From NCBI RefSeq assembly GCF_018618415.1, contig NZ_JACSMA010000002.1, positions 62,001 to 126,000 of the forward strand: a stretch of DNA of 64,000 nt, in the 5' to 3' direction. The notes beneath the pieces are model-generated. The model had not been told where the DNA came from. It ran no database searches and worked only from the letters and a program-made list of their open reading frames with translations. Below, in pieces: positions 26,422 to 35,170 of this stretch. How positions within the stretch are numbered: the stretch's first letter is position 1; each line of letters begins with the position of its first letter. The stretch comes from Exiguobacterium sp. s146 (GTDB lineage Bacteria; Bacillota; Bacilli; Exiguobacteriales; Exiguobacteriaceae). The position numbers and the translations under genes are program-made.

Positions 26422-26427
26422 TATAAT
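26422..26427 (+). promoter_or_regulatory. -10 box of thyA-folA
   Basis: TATAAT in GTGTTATAATTAG, 46 bases before the thyA start. The -35 region is not close to consensus. Confidence 0.5.
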
Positions 26428-26472
26428 TAGTGCGACTTTTTGTAAATTTTGAACGAGAAAGGGGATTTCCCA

Positions 26473-27267
26473 ATGAAACAATATCATGATTTATGTGCCC
26501 ATATCCTCGAGCACGGTGTCGTCAAAGAGGACCGGACCGGAACCGGGACGACGAGCGTATTCGGTTATCAGATGCGTTTCAATCTTCAGGATGGCTTCCC
26601 CATGGTCACGACGAAAAAACTACATACCCGCTCGATCATCCATGAACTGCTCTGGTTCATCACCGGTGACACGAACGTCAAGTACCTTCAGGACAACGGG
26701 GTCCGCATTTGGAATGAATGGGCTGACGAGGACGGCAATCTCGGCCCGGTCTACGGAGCCCAGTGGCGCTCGTTCCCAAAACCGGACGGCACGAGTGTCG
26801 ACCAGCTCGCCCAAGTGATTGAACAAATCAAAACGAACCCTGACTCGCGTCGCCTGATCGTCTCCGCATGGAACCCGGGACAACTTGAAGACATGGCACT
26901 GCCACCGTGTCACCTATTGTTCCAATTTTATGTCGCGGACGGCAAACTCTCATGCCAGCTCTATCAACGCAGCGCTGACACGTTCCTCGGCGTACCGTTC
27001 AATATCGCCTCATACGCTTTGCTCACGCACATGGTCGCCCATGTGACCGGCCTTGAGGTCGGGGACTTCGTCCATACGCTCGGCGACGCTCACATTTACC
27101 ATAACCATCTCGAACAGGTGAACCTTCAATTGACGCGTGAGCCCCGCCCGCTCCCGTCGTTGAACATCTTGCGAGACGTGACGTCGATCGAGGATTTCCG
27201 CTTTGAGGACTTCGAAATCGTCGGCTATGACCCGCATCCACATATCAAGGGGGCGGTCAGCGTATGA
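26473..27267 (+). CDS. thyA: thymidylate synthase
   Basis: Converts dUMP to dTMP using methylene-tetrahydrofolate. 264 residues, exactly the E. coli-type length. Catalytic Cys146 in [21 protein letters not shown] and the nucleotide-binding [14 protein letters not shown] are conserved. ATG 26473 follows GAGAAAGGGG; an upstream in-frame codon is rejected as it lies inside this ribosome-binding region. It overlaps folA by four bases, coupling dTMP synthesis with regeneration of tetrahydrofolate. Confidence 0.98.
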   Translation: MKQYHDLCAHILEHGVVKEDRTGTGTTSVFGYQMRFNLQDGFPMVTTKKLHTRSIIHELLWFITGDTNVKYLQDNGVRIWNEWADEDGNLGPVYGAQWRSFPKPDGTSVDQLAQVIEQIKTNPDSRRLIVSAWNPGQLEDMALPPCHLLFQFYVADGKLSCQLYQRSADTFLGVPFNIASYALLTHMVAHVTGLEVGDFVHTLGDAHIYHNHLEQVNLQLTREPRPLPSLNILRDVTSIEDFRFEDFEIVGYDPHPHIKGAVSV

Positions 27268-27743
27268 TCGTCCACGTTGTCGCCATCGGAAGCAATCGGG
27301 AGATCGGGAAAGACAACGAGTTGCTCTGGCGTCTGCCAGACGACTTGAAACAGTTCAAAGCCATCACGACGGGCCAAACGGTCGTCATGGGCCGTAAGAC
27401 GTTCGAATCAATCGGTCGTCCGTTACCGAACCGCCGCAACATTGTCGTCACGTCCGACCGCTCGTTTTCGGCTGAAGGTGTCGACGTCTGGCACGACCTC
27501 GAGTCGCTCAACTCCGAGACGACAGACGTTTACATCATCGGCGGCGCGACGCTCTATGAGCAGACGCTTCCGATGACGGACCGGTTTTATGTCACCGCGG
27601 TCGATGGCACGTTCGAGGCGGACACGTATTATCCGGCGTTGCCGGACGGGCTCACTTTGACCGACGAACAGTTCCATCCAATCGACGAACGGCATGCCTA
27701 TAGCTTCACTTTCCGTCAGTATGACAAAAGGGACATCGACTAA
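27264..27743 (+). CDS. folA: dihydrofolate reductase
   Basis: NADPH-dependent reduction of dihydrofolate, the by-product of the ThyA reaction. 159 residues. Typical start [31 protein letters not shown] with the folate-binding Asp, [18 protein letters not shown], and [12 protein letters not shown] for NADPH binding. Translationally coupled to thyA (ATGA overlap). The stop codon is the loop of the terminator hairpin that follows. Confidence 0.97.
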   Translation: MIVHVVAIGSNREIGKDNELLWRLPDDLKQFKAITTGQTVVMGRKTFESIGRPLPNRRNIVVTSDRSFSAEGVDVWHDLESLNSETTDVYIIGGATLYEQTLPMTDRFYVTAVDGTFEADTYYPALPDGLTLTDEQFHPIDERHAYSFTFRQYDKRDID

Positions 27744-27760
27744 GTCGACGTCCCTTTTTT
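27730..27760. terminator. bidirectional terminator folA / GGDEF gene
   Basis: GGGACATCGAC and GTCGACGTCCC with the folA TAA in the loop, then TTTTTT. The convergent GGDEF gene ends at its right edge. Confidence 0.88.
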
Positions 27761-29246
27761 AATCTGGCAATTTTTCGAGCCACTGCTCTATTTTTTCGGT
27801 GATAGCGTCCTGATGGTCCTGTTCGGCAAAGTCGTCGTACAGCATCCCGAGCTCGAGTGCCGTCCGTTTTGACAAGGCCAACACATGACTGTACTTGCCA
27901 CGCTGCTCCTTGACGGCCGAGAGCGTCCCTCTCGTCTCCGTCGTGCTCGATTCGTCTAAGATGAACATCTCCATATGATCGTTACAGGCGTAACGGTCAT
28001 ATGGACGGTAGATGACCTCGTAGCGTCGATGCTGTTTTGGCAACTGTTCGGCGAGCATGGCATACTTCTCAGGGCTCATCGTCACGTAGGCGAGCCGTTT
28101 CTCTTCACGGACCGCCGTCGAATAACGGATGATGCGATTGCGCCCATCACGTTTCGCCTTATAGAGCGCCTCGTCGGCGTACGCGCACCATTCCCCGAGC
28201 GTCATGCCAGTCTGACAGACGCGGGTATAGCCGATGGACACCGTCACGTGATGCTCATACGTAAACGTCATCTCCTCGATGCGGCTGCGGACCCGTTCGA
28301 GCACTGCATCGACGACGTGGCGTTCGGACACGTTCAAGATGATGAGGAACTCTTCCCCGCCGTAACGAATCAACTCGTCACTCGAGCGAATCGCCAAGCG
28401 AATCTCTTCCGCGACGCGATGCAGCACCTCGTCCCCATAAGCATGCCCGAACGTATCGTTCAACTGCTTGAAATGATCGATGTCGAGCAACGCGAGCGTG
28501 AAACTCTCACCGGACCGCTCTAAACGGGACATGAAGCGACTGAACGTCGCTTTCAAATATTTACGGTTGAAGGCGCCCGTCAACTCGTCGACGAGAAGGG
28601 CGTTCGAGACGAGACGCGCTTTCTCGATATGATGTCCGAGACGAACGAGCCGCTCCTCCATCGGGACCCACTCTTCCCAATAGTCATCGAACCCATACGA
28701 GTAGGCGGCGAGCCGGTAATGTTCATTCGTTCCAATCACGATGAGCGGGACATACAGCTTCTTCATCTTGCTGACGAACGATTGAATCGCCCGTTCCGGG
28801 AATCGGGCCCACAGTTCGACGTCCATGATAATCGCCTTCGGCACGTCTTCATAATCGTATTCGACGGCTTCTTCTAACGTCTGTAAAAAGACAGGGCGCG
28901 CCCCGAGTTTTTCCACCCGCGGCTTATAGCGGCTGAACGTCGCGAAGTTGTTCGATAAAATCAAGACGAGGTCCTCGTCCTCTTGCTCGATGCCGAGAAT
29001 GGTATGGATATATCGTTTCACCGGGGCAATCAAAGCCATCGCTTCTGCTTGCGTCAAGACAGCCGGCAACTCACGCACGTCGGATTCGACACGACTGAAA
29101 ATTTCAAGCAAGTGCATGAACCGTCGCTGTTTCACTTCTTGTTTCATCCAATCCAATAAAAACTCGATGTCAGTTGTTTGAATCTGTCTCGCGCTCGTGA
29201 TTTGCGCCAAAATCTTATGTATACGATCTGTGAGTTGTTGCTCCAT
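27759..29246 (-). CDS. diguanylate cyclase with receiver-like domains
   Basis: 495 residues, no membrane segment or signal peptide visible. Residues about 92-205 look like a degenerate response-regulator receiver fold (LVLILSNN..., AIIMDVELW, PLIVIGTN). The GGDEF domain (about 215-375) has the active-site GGEEF at 296-300, metal-binding Asp255 in LLDIDHFK, and a RxxD inhibition site (RSSD 287-290) five residues before it, so it should be an active, product-inhibited c-di-GMP synthase. The C-terminal 110 residues (from LAYVTMSPEKYAM) may be a second divergent receiver. Single gene, convergent with folA. What it senses is unknown. Confidence 0.9.
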   Translation of the reverse strand: MEQQLTDRIHKILAQITSARQIQTTDIEFLLDWMKQEVKQRRFMHLLEIFSRVESDVRELPAVLTQAEAMALIAPVKRYIHTILGIEQEDEDLVLILSNNFATFSRYKPRVEKLGARPVFLQTLEEAVEYDYEDVPKAIIMDVELWARFPERAIQSFVSKMKKLYVPLIVIGTNEHYRLAAYSYGFDDYWEEWVPMEERLVRLGHHIEKARLVSNALLVDELTGAFNRKYLKATFSRFMSRLERSGESFTLALLDIDHFKQLNDTFGHAYGDEVLHRVAEEIRLAIRSSDELIRYGGEEFLIILNVSERHVVDAVLERVRSRIEEMTFTYEHHVTVSIGYTRVCQTGMTLGEWCAYADEALYKAKRDGRNRIIRYSTAVREEKRLAYVTMSPEKYAMLAEQLPKQHRRYEVIYRPYDRYACNDHMEMFILDESSTTETRGTLSAVKEQRGKYSHVLALSKRTALELGMLYDDFAEQDHQDAITEKIEQWLEKLPD

Positions 29247-29388
29247 TCCCGACCCCCCAGTTTCGTTCTCCCGTTATTCGCTTCTGACTATGATTATGCG
29301 ACTTCATCCACGAAAATACAACTATTTACTTATTTTTTCCCTATTGTTTGACAGAAAGATAGTACTTATGACCCAATAGGCAATAATA

Positions 29389-29415
29389 AAAGAGCGGTCA
29401 TGGACCGCCCTTTCC
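29389..29415 (-). terminator. fumC terminator
   Basis: GGGCGGTC-CAT-GACCGCTC arms followed by TTTTATTATT on the minus strand. Confidence 0.8.
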
Positions 29416-30816
29416 TTATTTACCAACTTTTAGGTTAGGAGATGTCATCTCTTCCGGGCGAATCCATTGATCAAACTGCTCTTCCGTCAAAAGTCCGGTC
29501 TCGAGCGCCGCTTCTTTTAACGACGTCCCTTGTTTATGGGCGAGCTTCGCAATTTTGGCTGCGTTCTCGTAACCGATATGCGGGTTGAGTGCCGTCACGA
29601 GCATGAGCGAACGGTCCACGTTGTGCGCGATGACGTCCAAATCTGGTTCGATCCCGACGGCGCAATGCACGTCGAACGAATGCAGACTGTCTGTCAACAA
29701 GCGACACGTCTGAAGGAAGTTATACATGATGACAGGCTTGAACACGTTCAACTCGAAGTTCCCTTGGCTCGCCCCGAATCCAATGGTCGCGTCATTACCG
29801 AGCACTTGGGCCGCGACCATCGTCAACGCCTCGCTCTGCGTCGGGTTGACTTTCCCTGGCATGATCGAGCTGCCCGGTTCGTTCTCCGGAATCAAGATTT
29901 CACCGATGCCGGCCCGTGGACCTGACGCCAACCAGCGGACATCGTTGGCGATCTTCATCGCGTCCATGGCGAGTGCTTTCAAGGCACCGTGCGTGAACAC
30001 GAGCTGATCGTGACTCGTGAGCGCATGAAACTTGTTGACGGCCGTGATGAACGATTTGCCAGTCTCTTGCGAGATTTTCTCGGCGACGACTTCGCCGAAC
30101 TGAGGATGGGCGTTGATGCCCGTCCCGACCGCTGTGCCGCCAAGGGCGAGCTCTGTCAACGGTTCAAGCGTACGTTCAATCATCTGTTTCGACAACTCGA
30201 GCATGCGGACCCAGCCGCTGATCTCTTGACCGAGCGTGACCGGTGTCGCGTCTTGCAAGTGTGTCCGACCAATCTTGACGATGTCCATGAATGACTCGGC
30301 TTTCTTGGCAAGCGTGGCGTGAAGCGCCTCGATTGATGGCAACACATGGTCCTCGACCGCCAGGATGGCCGCGATGTGCATCGCCGTCGGATACGTGTCG
30401 TTCGAGCTCTGCGATTTGTTGACGTCGTCGTTCGGGTGAATCGTGAACGATTGTCCACGCTCTTTCAGCTTATCGTTCGCCAAGTGAGCGATGACTTCGT
30501 TGACGTTCATGTTCGACTGGGTCCCTGAACCCGTCTGCCAGACGACGAGCGGAAACTCGGCGTCATGTTTTCCGGCGACGATTTCATCGGCGACTTCGGC
30601 GATGACGTCAGCTTTCGCTTGCTCCAAAACACCGAGTTCGGCGTTGGCGAGTGCGGCACCTTTCTTCAAGATTGCGAAGGCATGCACGACCTCAAGCGGC
30701 ATCTTCTCCGTCCCGATTTTAAAGTTCTCTAGACTGCGCTGTGTTTGGGCTCCCCATTTGGCTGAAGCCGGGACGTTGATTTCCCCCATCGTGTCCCGTT
30801 CGATCCGATATTCCAT
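29416..30816 (-). CDS. fumC: class II fumarate hydratase
   Basis: TCA-cycle enzyme, fumarate to L-malate, iron-free tetramer. 466 residues. The superfamily signature [15 protein letters not shown] carries the flexible catalytic loop; [15 protein letters not shown] and the catalytic-His motif [14 protein letters not shown] are intact. Start ATG 30816 follows GAGGGGG. A sequence on the minus strand just upstream (TGAAAGCGTAGTCA, about 30835-30848) resembles a cre site with two mismatches. Monocistronic. Confidence 0.97.
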   Translation of the reverse strand: MEYRIERDTMGEINVPASAKWGAQTQRSLENFKIGTEKMPLEVVHAFAILKKGAALANAELGVLEQAKADVIAEVADEIVAGKHDAEFPLVVWQTGSGTQSNMNVNEVIAHLANDKLKERGQSFTIHPNDDVNKSQSSNDTYPTAMHIAAILAVEDHVLPSIEALHATLAKKAESFMDIVKIGRTHLQDATPVTLGQEISGWVRMLELSKQMIERTLEPLTELALGGTAVGTGINAHPQFGEVVAEKISQETGKSFITAVNKFHALTSHDQLVFTHGALKALAMDAMKIANDVRWLASGPRAGIGEILIPENEPGSSIMPGKVNPTQSEALTMVAAQVLGNDATIGFGASQGNFELNVFKPVIMYNFLQTCRLLTDSLHSFDVHCAVGIEPDLDVIAHNVDRSLMLVTALNPHIGYENAAKIAKLAHKQGTSLKEAALETGLLTEEQFDQWIRPEEMTSPNLKVGK

Positions 30817-30896
30817 GAAAATTCCCCCTCTTTTTTTGACTACGCTTTCATTTTAGCGAAACTTTTGCAAAAAAGAAATCATTCCCCCGCAATTGA

Positions 30897-30924
30897 TAAA
30901 AAGTCGGGCCCACGCCCGACTTTT
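30897..30924 (-). terminator. terminator after the RNase H gene
   Basis: AAAAAGTCGGGC and GCCCGACTTTT with a 4-nt loop. Its right arm overlaps the stop codon region of the RNase H gene. Confidence 0.88.
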
Positions 30925-31312
30925 ATCCTGTCATCAATGCCCGTTTCGCCACCTCATGGGCCCGGTTCTCCGCCCGGGGAATCCATTTGATGAACTTATT
31001 CGGCAACTCGTCATACAGCGTCAGCGCCTTGACGAACAACGGCCGCATCGATTGGTCTTTGAGGAACCGTTGCTCGAGCGCCCGTACGACCGTCTCGGCG
31101 TCTGAATAAAACATGAACGTCGATTCGTCCGGAAGCGTGTGCGCTTGTTCGAGGGCGAACGCGAGCGCGGCGAGCTCCGCCTGAACGCTCGTCAACCCGA
31201 CACGTTTGGCGATGTACGTGGACACCGTGCCGTCGGTCGTCTTGATCCAAACACCAAGCCCGTTCTCACCTATTTCTTGGTTCGTCGCCGCATCAAAATA
31301 AATGTGAACCAA
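30923..31312 (-). CDS. RNase H-like protein
   Basis: 129-residue ribonuclease HI-fold protein. Acidic active-site residues Asp7 (IYFDAAT), Glu46 (VQAELAAL) and Asp71 (FYSDAETV) are in the right order; the fourth acidic position is likely the Glu in RAHEVAKRA. It lacks the basic handle of E. coli RNase HI, like the short RnhA/YpeP-type proteins of Gram-positives. The start is a TTG at 31312: GGAGG lies nine bases before it and there is no ATG nearby. The reading frame begins inside the 3' end of the exonuclease gene (20-base overlap). Whether it is catalytically active is not certain. Confidence 0.8.
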   Translation of the reverse strand: MVHIYFDAATNQEIGENGLGVWIKTTDGTVSTYIAKRVGLTSVQAELAALAFALEQAHTLPDESTFMFYSDAETVVRALEQRFLKDQSMRPLFVKALTLYDELPNKFIKWIPRAENRAHEVAKRALMTG

Positions 31313-32078
31313 AGCGATACGCCTCCCAATCGGTCTCAATCGGTGCATGAATATCGATGAGCGAGAGACGTTTCGATAAGAGCGCCACTTCTTCTTGCCC
31401 ATCGAGTTTCTTCGCAAACTTTTGATGCGCTTCTTGGAGCGCTTCTTGTCTGACGATTTCATAAAGCGTTTCGATCGTGTCATACGACTGGACGAGAATC
31501 GTCGCCGTCTTCGGTCCGATGCCGCGGACACCCGGGATATTGTCAGAGGCGTCGCCTTGGAGCGCTTTCACATCGACGAACTGTTCTGGCCGGACGCCGT
31601 ACGACGCAACGAACACTTCTTGATTCATGATCATCTCTTCGCCTTTTTTTGGAACGATTTGAAACACGTTCGGGGAAAGCAATTGATGCAAATCGCGGTC
31701 CGACGAATACATATAGGATTCGCCCGGGAAGGCGGTCGCGACGGCCCCCATCAAGTCATCGGCCTCGTAACCGGCGAGCTCGGACTGAAAAATCCCGCGC
31801 TCGGTCAACGCTGCCCGCAACTTGACGTAATCGTGGAACAATGGTTCCGGTAAGCCAGTGCGGGTCGCTTTATAGTCCGGAAATAAGGCGTAACGATGCG
31901 TCGTCTCGCGTGGTCCGTCCCAAAAGAAGGCGATATGTGTGAAATCGTTCGTCCATCCGTCCACTTTTCGGAGCAGACCTTTCAACGTCACATCAGGGTC
32001 GAGCGCCCGACGACGCTCGGTGGCAAAATAATAACGTGACAGGAGGTTAAACCCGTCGACTAACATCAGCTTCATCAT
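31293..32078 (-). CDS. 5'-3' exonuclease (Pol I N-domain / YpcP-like)
   Basis: Flap-endonuclease-type nuclease of 261 residues, without a polymerase domain. Metal-binding acidic residues lie in MLVDGFNLL, FFWDGPRE, GYEADDLMG, YSSDRDLHQLL and GDASDNIPGVRGIGPKTA; the last also contains the helix-hairpin-helix DNA-binding motif. Likely removes RNA primers or flaps together with the RNase H-like protein encoded next to it, an inference from the overlap. ATG 32078 overlaps the stop of the upstream GTPase. Slightly shorter than the typical 290 residues. Confidence 0.9.
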   Translation of the reverse strand: MMKLMLVDGFNLLSRYYFATERRRALDPDVTLKGLLRKVDGWTNDFTHIAFFWDGPRETTHRYALFPDYKATRTGLPEPLFHDYVKLRAALTERGIFQSELAGYEADDLMGAVATAFPGESYMYSSDRDLHQLLSPNVFQIVPKKGEEMIMNQEVFVASYGVRPEQFVDVKALQGDASDNIPGVRGIGPKTATILVQSYDTIETLYEIVRQEALQEAHQKFAKKLDGQEEVALLSKRLSLIDIHAPIETDWEAYRFGSHLF

Positions 32079-33004
32079 GCATTCACCTCACAAGCTTGTA
32101 ATCCGCGCGCGAGCGCGTCCCGGTCAAGGTTCTTTCCAATCCAGACGAAGACCGAACGCGAGTCGTCGCTCGGTTCGTTGGCGAACGTCGCCCCCATCAG
32201 TTGATTCGTCGCCTGGACGACAAATTTGGACGATTCTCCGTCCAAACGAACGATCGCCTTCAAGCGATACACATCATCTTCATAGTGCATGAGCACTTCT
32301 CTGACGTATTGCGTGACACGTTCCCTTGTGAGCGGCACGTCCGTCGTGAGTGTGATCGCCCGAAGCGATGAGACCGAAGAGTGTCCGGCCGTCAGTTGAC
32401 CGAGGAGCTGTTCGTCGACTCGAGAGAGCTGGAACGTATTTTCAGTCAACTCATAGTCACCGACCGTCTGAACCGTCTCGATGACCCGGACGGTCGGATT
32501 CAGCGCGCTAATCCGCTCATGCGCCTGTTCGAGCGCATCCGCATCGACGAGGTCGACTTTGTTCAGTAAGATCACATCCGCATAGGCGATTTGATGGATT
32601 CCTTCAATAAACAGCTCGCGGTCCAGTTGGCTGGCATCGACGACCGTCAAAATCGCCGTCAGCTTGAAGCGCGTGCGCAAGTAGTCGTCATAATAAATCG
32701 TCTGAATGATCGGGGCCGGGTCGGCCACACCTGTCGTCTCGATGACGATGCGGTCGAACGTATCCTTCGATGCGAGCTGATAGAACGTCTTGCTCAAATC
32801 GCTTTGAATCGAGCAACAGATGCACCCGTTCGATAGCTCGATTTGCTCTTGGTCCATCTTGACGATCAACTGTTCGTCGATATTCACCGACCCGAGCTCG
32901 TTGACGATGACGAGCAGCCGCTCGTCCGTCGCTTCTAGCAAGCGATTCATATAGGTCGTTTTTCCGGCGCCTAAAAAACCGGTCACCAATTGCACGGGAA
33001 TCAT
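32075..33004 (-). CDS. COG0523/CobW-family GTPase
   Basis: G3E-class metallochaperone of 309 residues. Walker A GFLGAGKTT (about 9-17), metal-binding GCICC (about 60-64), switch motif ETTGVADP, NKVD guanine-specificity motif (LLNKVDLVD) and a C-terminal CobW_C domain from about 215. Family members insert zinc, cobalt or iron. No Zur box or cobalamin gene is visible nearby, so the metal is undetermined. ATG 33004 fits the upstream AAGGTGAGG better than a GTG three codons earlier. Stop overlaps the exonuclease start. Confidence 0.9.
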   Translation of the reverse strand: MIPVQLVTGFLGAGKTTYMNRLLEATDERLLVIVNELGSVNIDEQLIVKMDQEQIELSNGCICCSIQSDLSKTFYQLASKDTFDRIVIETTGVADPAPIIQTIYYDDYLRTRFKLTAILTVVDASQLDRELFIEGIHQIAYADVILLNKVDLVDADALEQAHERISALNPTVRVIETVQTVGDYELTENTFQLSRVDEQLLGQLTAGHSSVSSLRAITLTTDVPLTRERVTQYVREVLMHYEDDVYRLKAIVRLDGESSKFVVQATNQLMGATFANEPSDDSRSVFVWIGKNLDRDALARGLQACEVNA

Positions 33005-33019
33005 GTCCTGCACCTCACC

Positions 33020-34198
33020 TTATAAATTTTCGTGAACCCGCGCCCATTTCTCATAGCGCGCATCCAGCAAGTCAATCAAATGAAGCATCCACGCTTCTGT
33101 CGTGGCCGGTAACACGCTCGAACCCCACTCGCGCTTGCCGTGATGGGATAAAATCATATGCCAAATCCGGTGATGGGCATCGAGTGGCAACGTGACGCCT
33201 GCGGCTTGTTGACTCTTCTCGAATAACAGTCCGCCGTATGGCATATGCCCGATCAAGCTTCCCATCGGATTGATGGAGATTCCGGTCGTCTCACTCGTGC
33301 CGTTGACCGAGAACAGTTGCTCGAACCGTTTCGGCGACGACAGCAAGTGGCTATATTCAAACAGCTTGCCGATATCATGGAATAAAATTCCGAGCGCGAG
33401 CTCGTCCCAACGGAGCGGCTCCTTTAGCTCGGCGATGGCCTCACAGGCCGCATAGAGCGACTCGAACGTGCCTCGGAACGCCTGTTCAACTTTTACACCG
33501 TTCATCGTATTCCATACGTCTACTTTGTGCAACTGCTCGGCTTCTTTGATGACCCGGAACGCCATCGCCAAATGATCGTCCTGCTCTTGGAAGCGATAAC
33601 CGAGACGAAGCATGCAGACCGTATGCTTCAACAGACCGCCGACATAATTATGATGATGATACAACGCAGCCGGTGCCAGGACGAAATCGTCCCAATAGCG
33701 GTCGAGGAGTGCCATCGCGATCGCTTGATAGTCAGGTGAGAGCGTCGACAAAATCGCGAACAGCTCGTCCGCGTATTGTTCCATCGTCTCGTCTCCCGGA
33801 AGACCGGGCAAGAGCGACACGGCCTCGTCCCGGGCGATCGGTTTGGCCCGGTCGATGGTGATTGACTTGGCGCCGTCCGGTTTCGGATAGACGTCGATTT
33901 TCCCTTCCAGCTCGATGACACCAGACTCGTAGATCGGTAACAGCTGCTCCTCGTTGCCGCGCAACCATTGCTTCGCACGGATGAGTCCGCTCGATGTCGT
34001 CAAATTCAGTTGCAACCATTTGGCTCCCGATTTTCCTTCCCGCACTTCGACCGTACTGACGAGCGCTTTCGTCTGGACCGGTGTCCCGTCCGTAAGGTCA
34101 GTCAATCGGGTCGACGCTTTTTCGACGGTCGGGAGTTGGAAGCGCGTCCGGTCGAAGCCGCTCCCCATAATCGCATCAATCTGTTGGTAATAGTTCAT
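33020..34198 (-). CDS. yhaM: YhaM-type 3'-5' exoribonuclease with HD domain
   Basis: 392 residues from the ATG at 34198 (GGAGGG eight bases upstream). N-terminal OB-fold nucleic-acid-binding part (about 35-125), then an HD hydrolase domain with YHHHNYVGGLLKHTV, the metal motif FHDIGK and the distal LSHHGK. B. subtilis YhaM has the same order but is about 314 residues, so this protein is roughly 75 longer, mainly through extra sequence between HTVCMLRLG and LGILFHDIGK. The family degrades RNA and single-stranded DNA from the 3' end. It heads the run toward the GTPase, exonuclease and RNase H genes. Confidence 0.85.
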   Translation of the reverse strand: MNYYQQIDAIMGSGFDRTRFQLPTVEKASTRLTDLTDGTPVQTKALVSTVEVREGKSGAKWLQLNLTTSSGLIRAKQWLRGNEEQLLPIYESGVIELEGKIDVYPKPDGAKSITIDRAKPIARDEAVSLLPGLPGDETMEQYADELFAILSTLSPDYQAIAMALLDRYWDDFVLAPAALYHHHNYVGGLLKHTVCMLRLGYRFQEQDDHLAMAFRVIKEAEQLHKVDVWNTMNGVKVEQAFRGTFESLYAACEAIAELKEPLRWDELALGILFHDIGKLFEYSHLLSSPKRFEQLFSVNGTSETTGISINPMGSLIGHMPYGGLLFEKSQQAAGVTLPLDAHHRIWHMILSHHGKREWGSSVLPATTEAWMLHLIDLLDARYEKWARVHENL

Positions 34199-34297
34199 GT
34201 ACAATACCCTCCTTCTTCTCTTTGCCCATTGTATCGTGTTTTCCACTTCGAGGCGAACATACTTTCGTTATAGGTGTGGAAGTTTCCTAAATTATGT

Positions 34298-34311
34298 TGA
34301 AAGCGCTTACT
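34298..34311 (+). promoter_or_regulatory. cre site upstream of an unknown gene
   Basis: TGAAAGCGCTTACT fits TGWAARCGYTWNCW at all positions. It is 44 bases before the start at 34355, where it would overlap the promoter. Confidence 0.65.
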
Positions 34312-34354
34312 AATATTGATACGATAAAGGCAGCCAAACAAAGGGGGAACTCAT

Positions 34355-34867
34355 ATGATTTCATTGGTAGATACGTACGAACGGTTGATCGCAACAGGGG
34401 AAGCGACACGTTACGCCACTACACACTCAACCATATCCAGCATTCTACAGGCATCGGCTTGCCCGGTCTCACATAACGAACTCGTCGCGGCGGTTTCAGG
34501 ACATGCCGGAAATCCGTATACGCCGGATCAACTCGTCGACTCGGTCATCGAACATGAGATGAAAGGCGCGATGGCGGTCCTCGTCATCGCCGGCTATCCG
34601 ATTCAAACGCCACTCACCAAGGCCGTCGTCTTATCGGCGTTCGCCCGGACGAACCGGATGAATATCGAGAAGCTGAAAGAACTCGGTCATGCCGACCTGC
34701 TCGTACGCATCCAGTCGGCCGAACGGTCATGGAAACGAACGTATACCCACTTATATCGTTCGGCACCGAGCCAGCTCTGTGATCAACTCGACTCCCTGCT
34801 CGGCGGTTGTGCCGTCCATCGTGTGCTCGAAGCCATCGATTTCGATCCGAACGTAAAAACGGCATAA
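34355..34867 (+). CDS. hypothetical 170-residue protein
   Basis: Starts at ATG with AAAGGGGGAACTC upstream, an excellent ribosome-binding site. Predicted soluble and mostly helical; no transmembrane segment, signal peptide or recognised motif. The N-terminal ~60 residues (with THSTISSILQASACPVSHNELVAAVSG) have the look of a small helical DNA- or protein-binding unit. Middle part AMAVLVIAGYPIQTPLTKAVVLSAFART is moderately hydrophobic. Two Cys residues (HNELV upstream CPV; LLGGCAVH) are not in a metal motif. A consensus cre sits in its promoter, so catabolite control is likely. Function unknown. Confidence 0.75.
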   Translation: MISLVDTYERLIATGEATRYATTHSTISSILQASACPVSHNELVAAVSGHAGNPYTPDQLVDSVIEHEMKGAMAVLVIAGYPIQTPLTKAVVLSAFARTNRMNIEKLKELGHADLLVRIQSAERSWKRTYTHLYRSAPSQLCDQLDSLLGGCAVHRVLEAIDFDPNVKTA

Positions 34868-34904
34868 AAAAGAAGCGGTCCCCGGGCCGCTTCTTTTTTA
34901 TGCC
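34861..34904. terminator. symmetric bidirectional terminator, unknown gene / hfq
   Basis: GGCATAAAAAAGAAGCGG and CCGCTTCTTTTTTATGCC are perfect 18-nt arms around TCCCCGGG. The left arm contains the stop codon of the plus-strand gene. hfq ends six bases to the right. Confidence 0.92.
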
Positions 34905-34909
34905 GTTCT

Positions 34910-35158
34910 TTAACCTTCTGTCACTTCGACCGCTTCCGGTTCGAACAACGTGACGTTCCGTGCTGGTGAGAACGTTGAAATCGCATGTTTATAAATCAAC
35001 TGTTGGCGCCCTTCCGATTCGACGATGACCGTGAAGTTGTCAAACGATTTGATGACTCCCCGAATTTGAAATCCGCTGACTAAAAACACGGTCGTCGGCA
35101 CCATTTCTTTACGTAATTGATTCAAAAAATGGTCTTGGATGTTATAGCTAGCCTTCAT
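34910..35158 (-). CDS. hfq: RNA chaperone Hfq
   Basis: 82-residue Sm-like protein that forms a hexameric ring. Sm1 region with [22 protein letters not shown], Sm2 motif LIYKHAIST (YKHAIS is the diagnostic core). Conserved Gln at QDHFLNQL and Phe in IKSFDNF build the proximal and distal RNA faces. Encoded 12 bases after miaA, the classical Gram-positive and enterobacterial neighbour, so it is probably co-transcribed with it. Ends at the symmetric terminator. Confidence 0.97.
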   Translation of the reverse strand: MKASYNIQDHFLNQLRKEMVPTTVFLVSGFQIRGVIKSFDNFTVIVESEGRQQLIYKHAISTFSPARNVTLFEPEAVEVTEG

Positions 35159-35170
35159 GTTGCATTCCCC

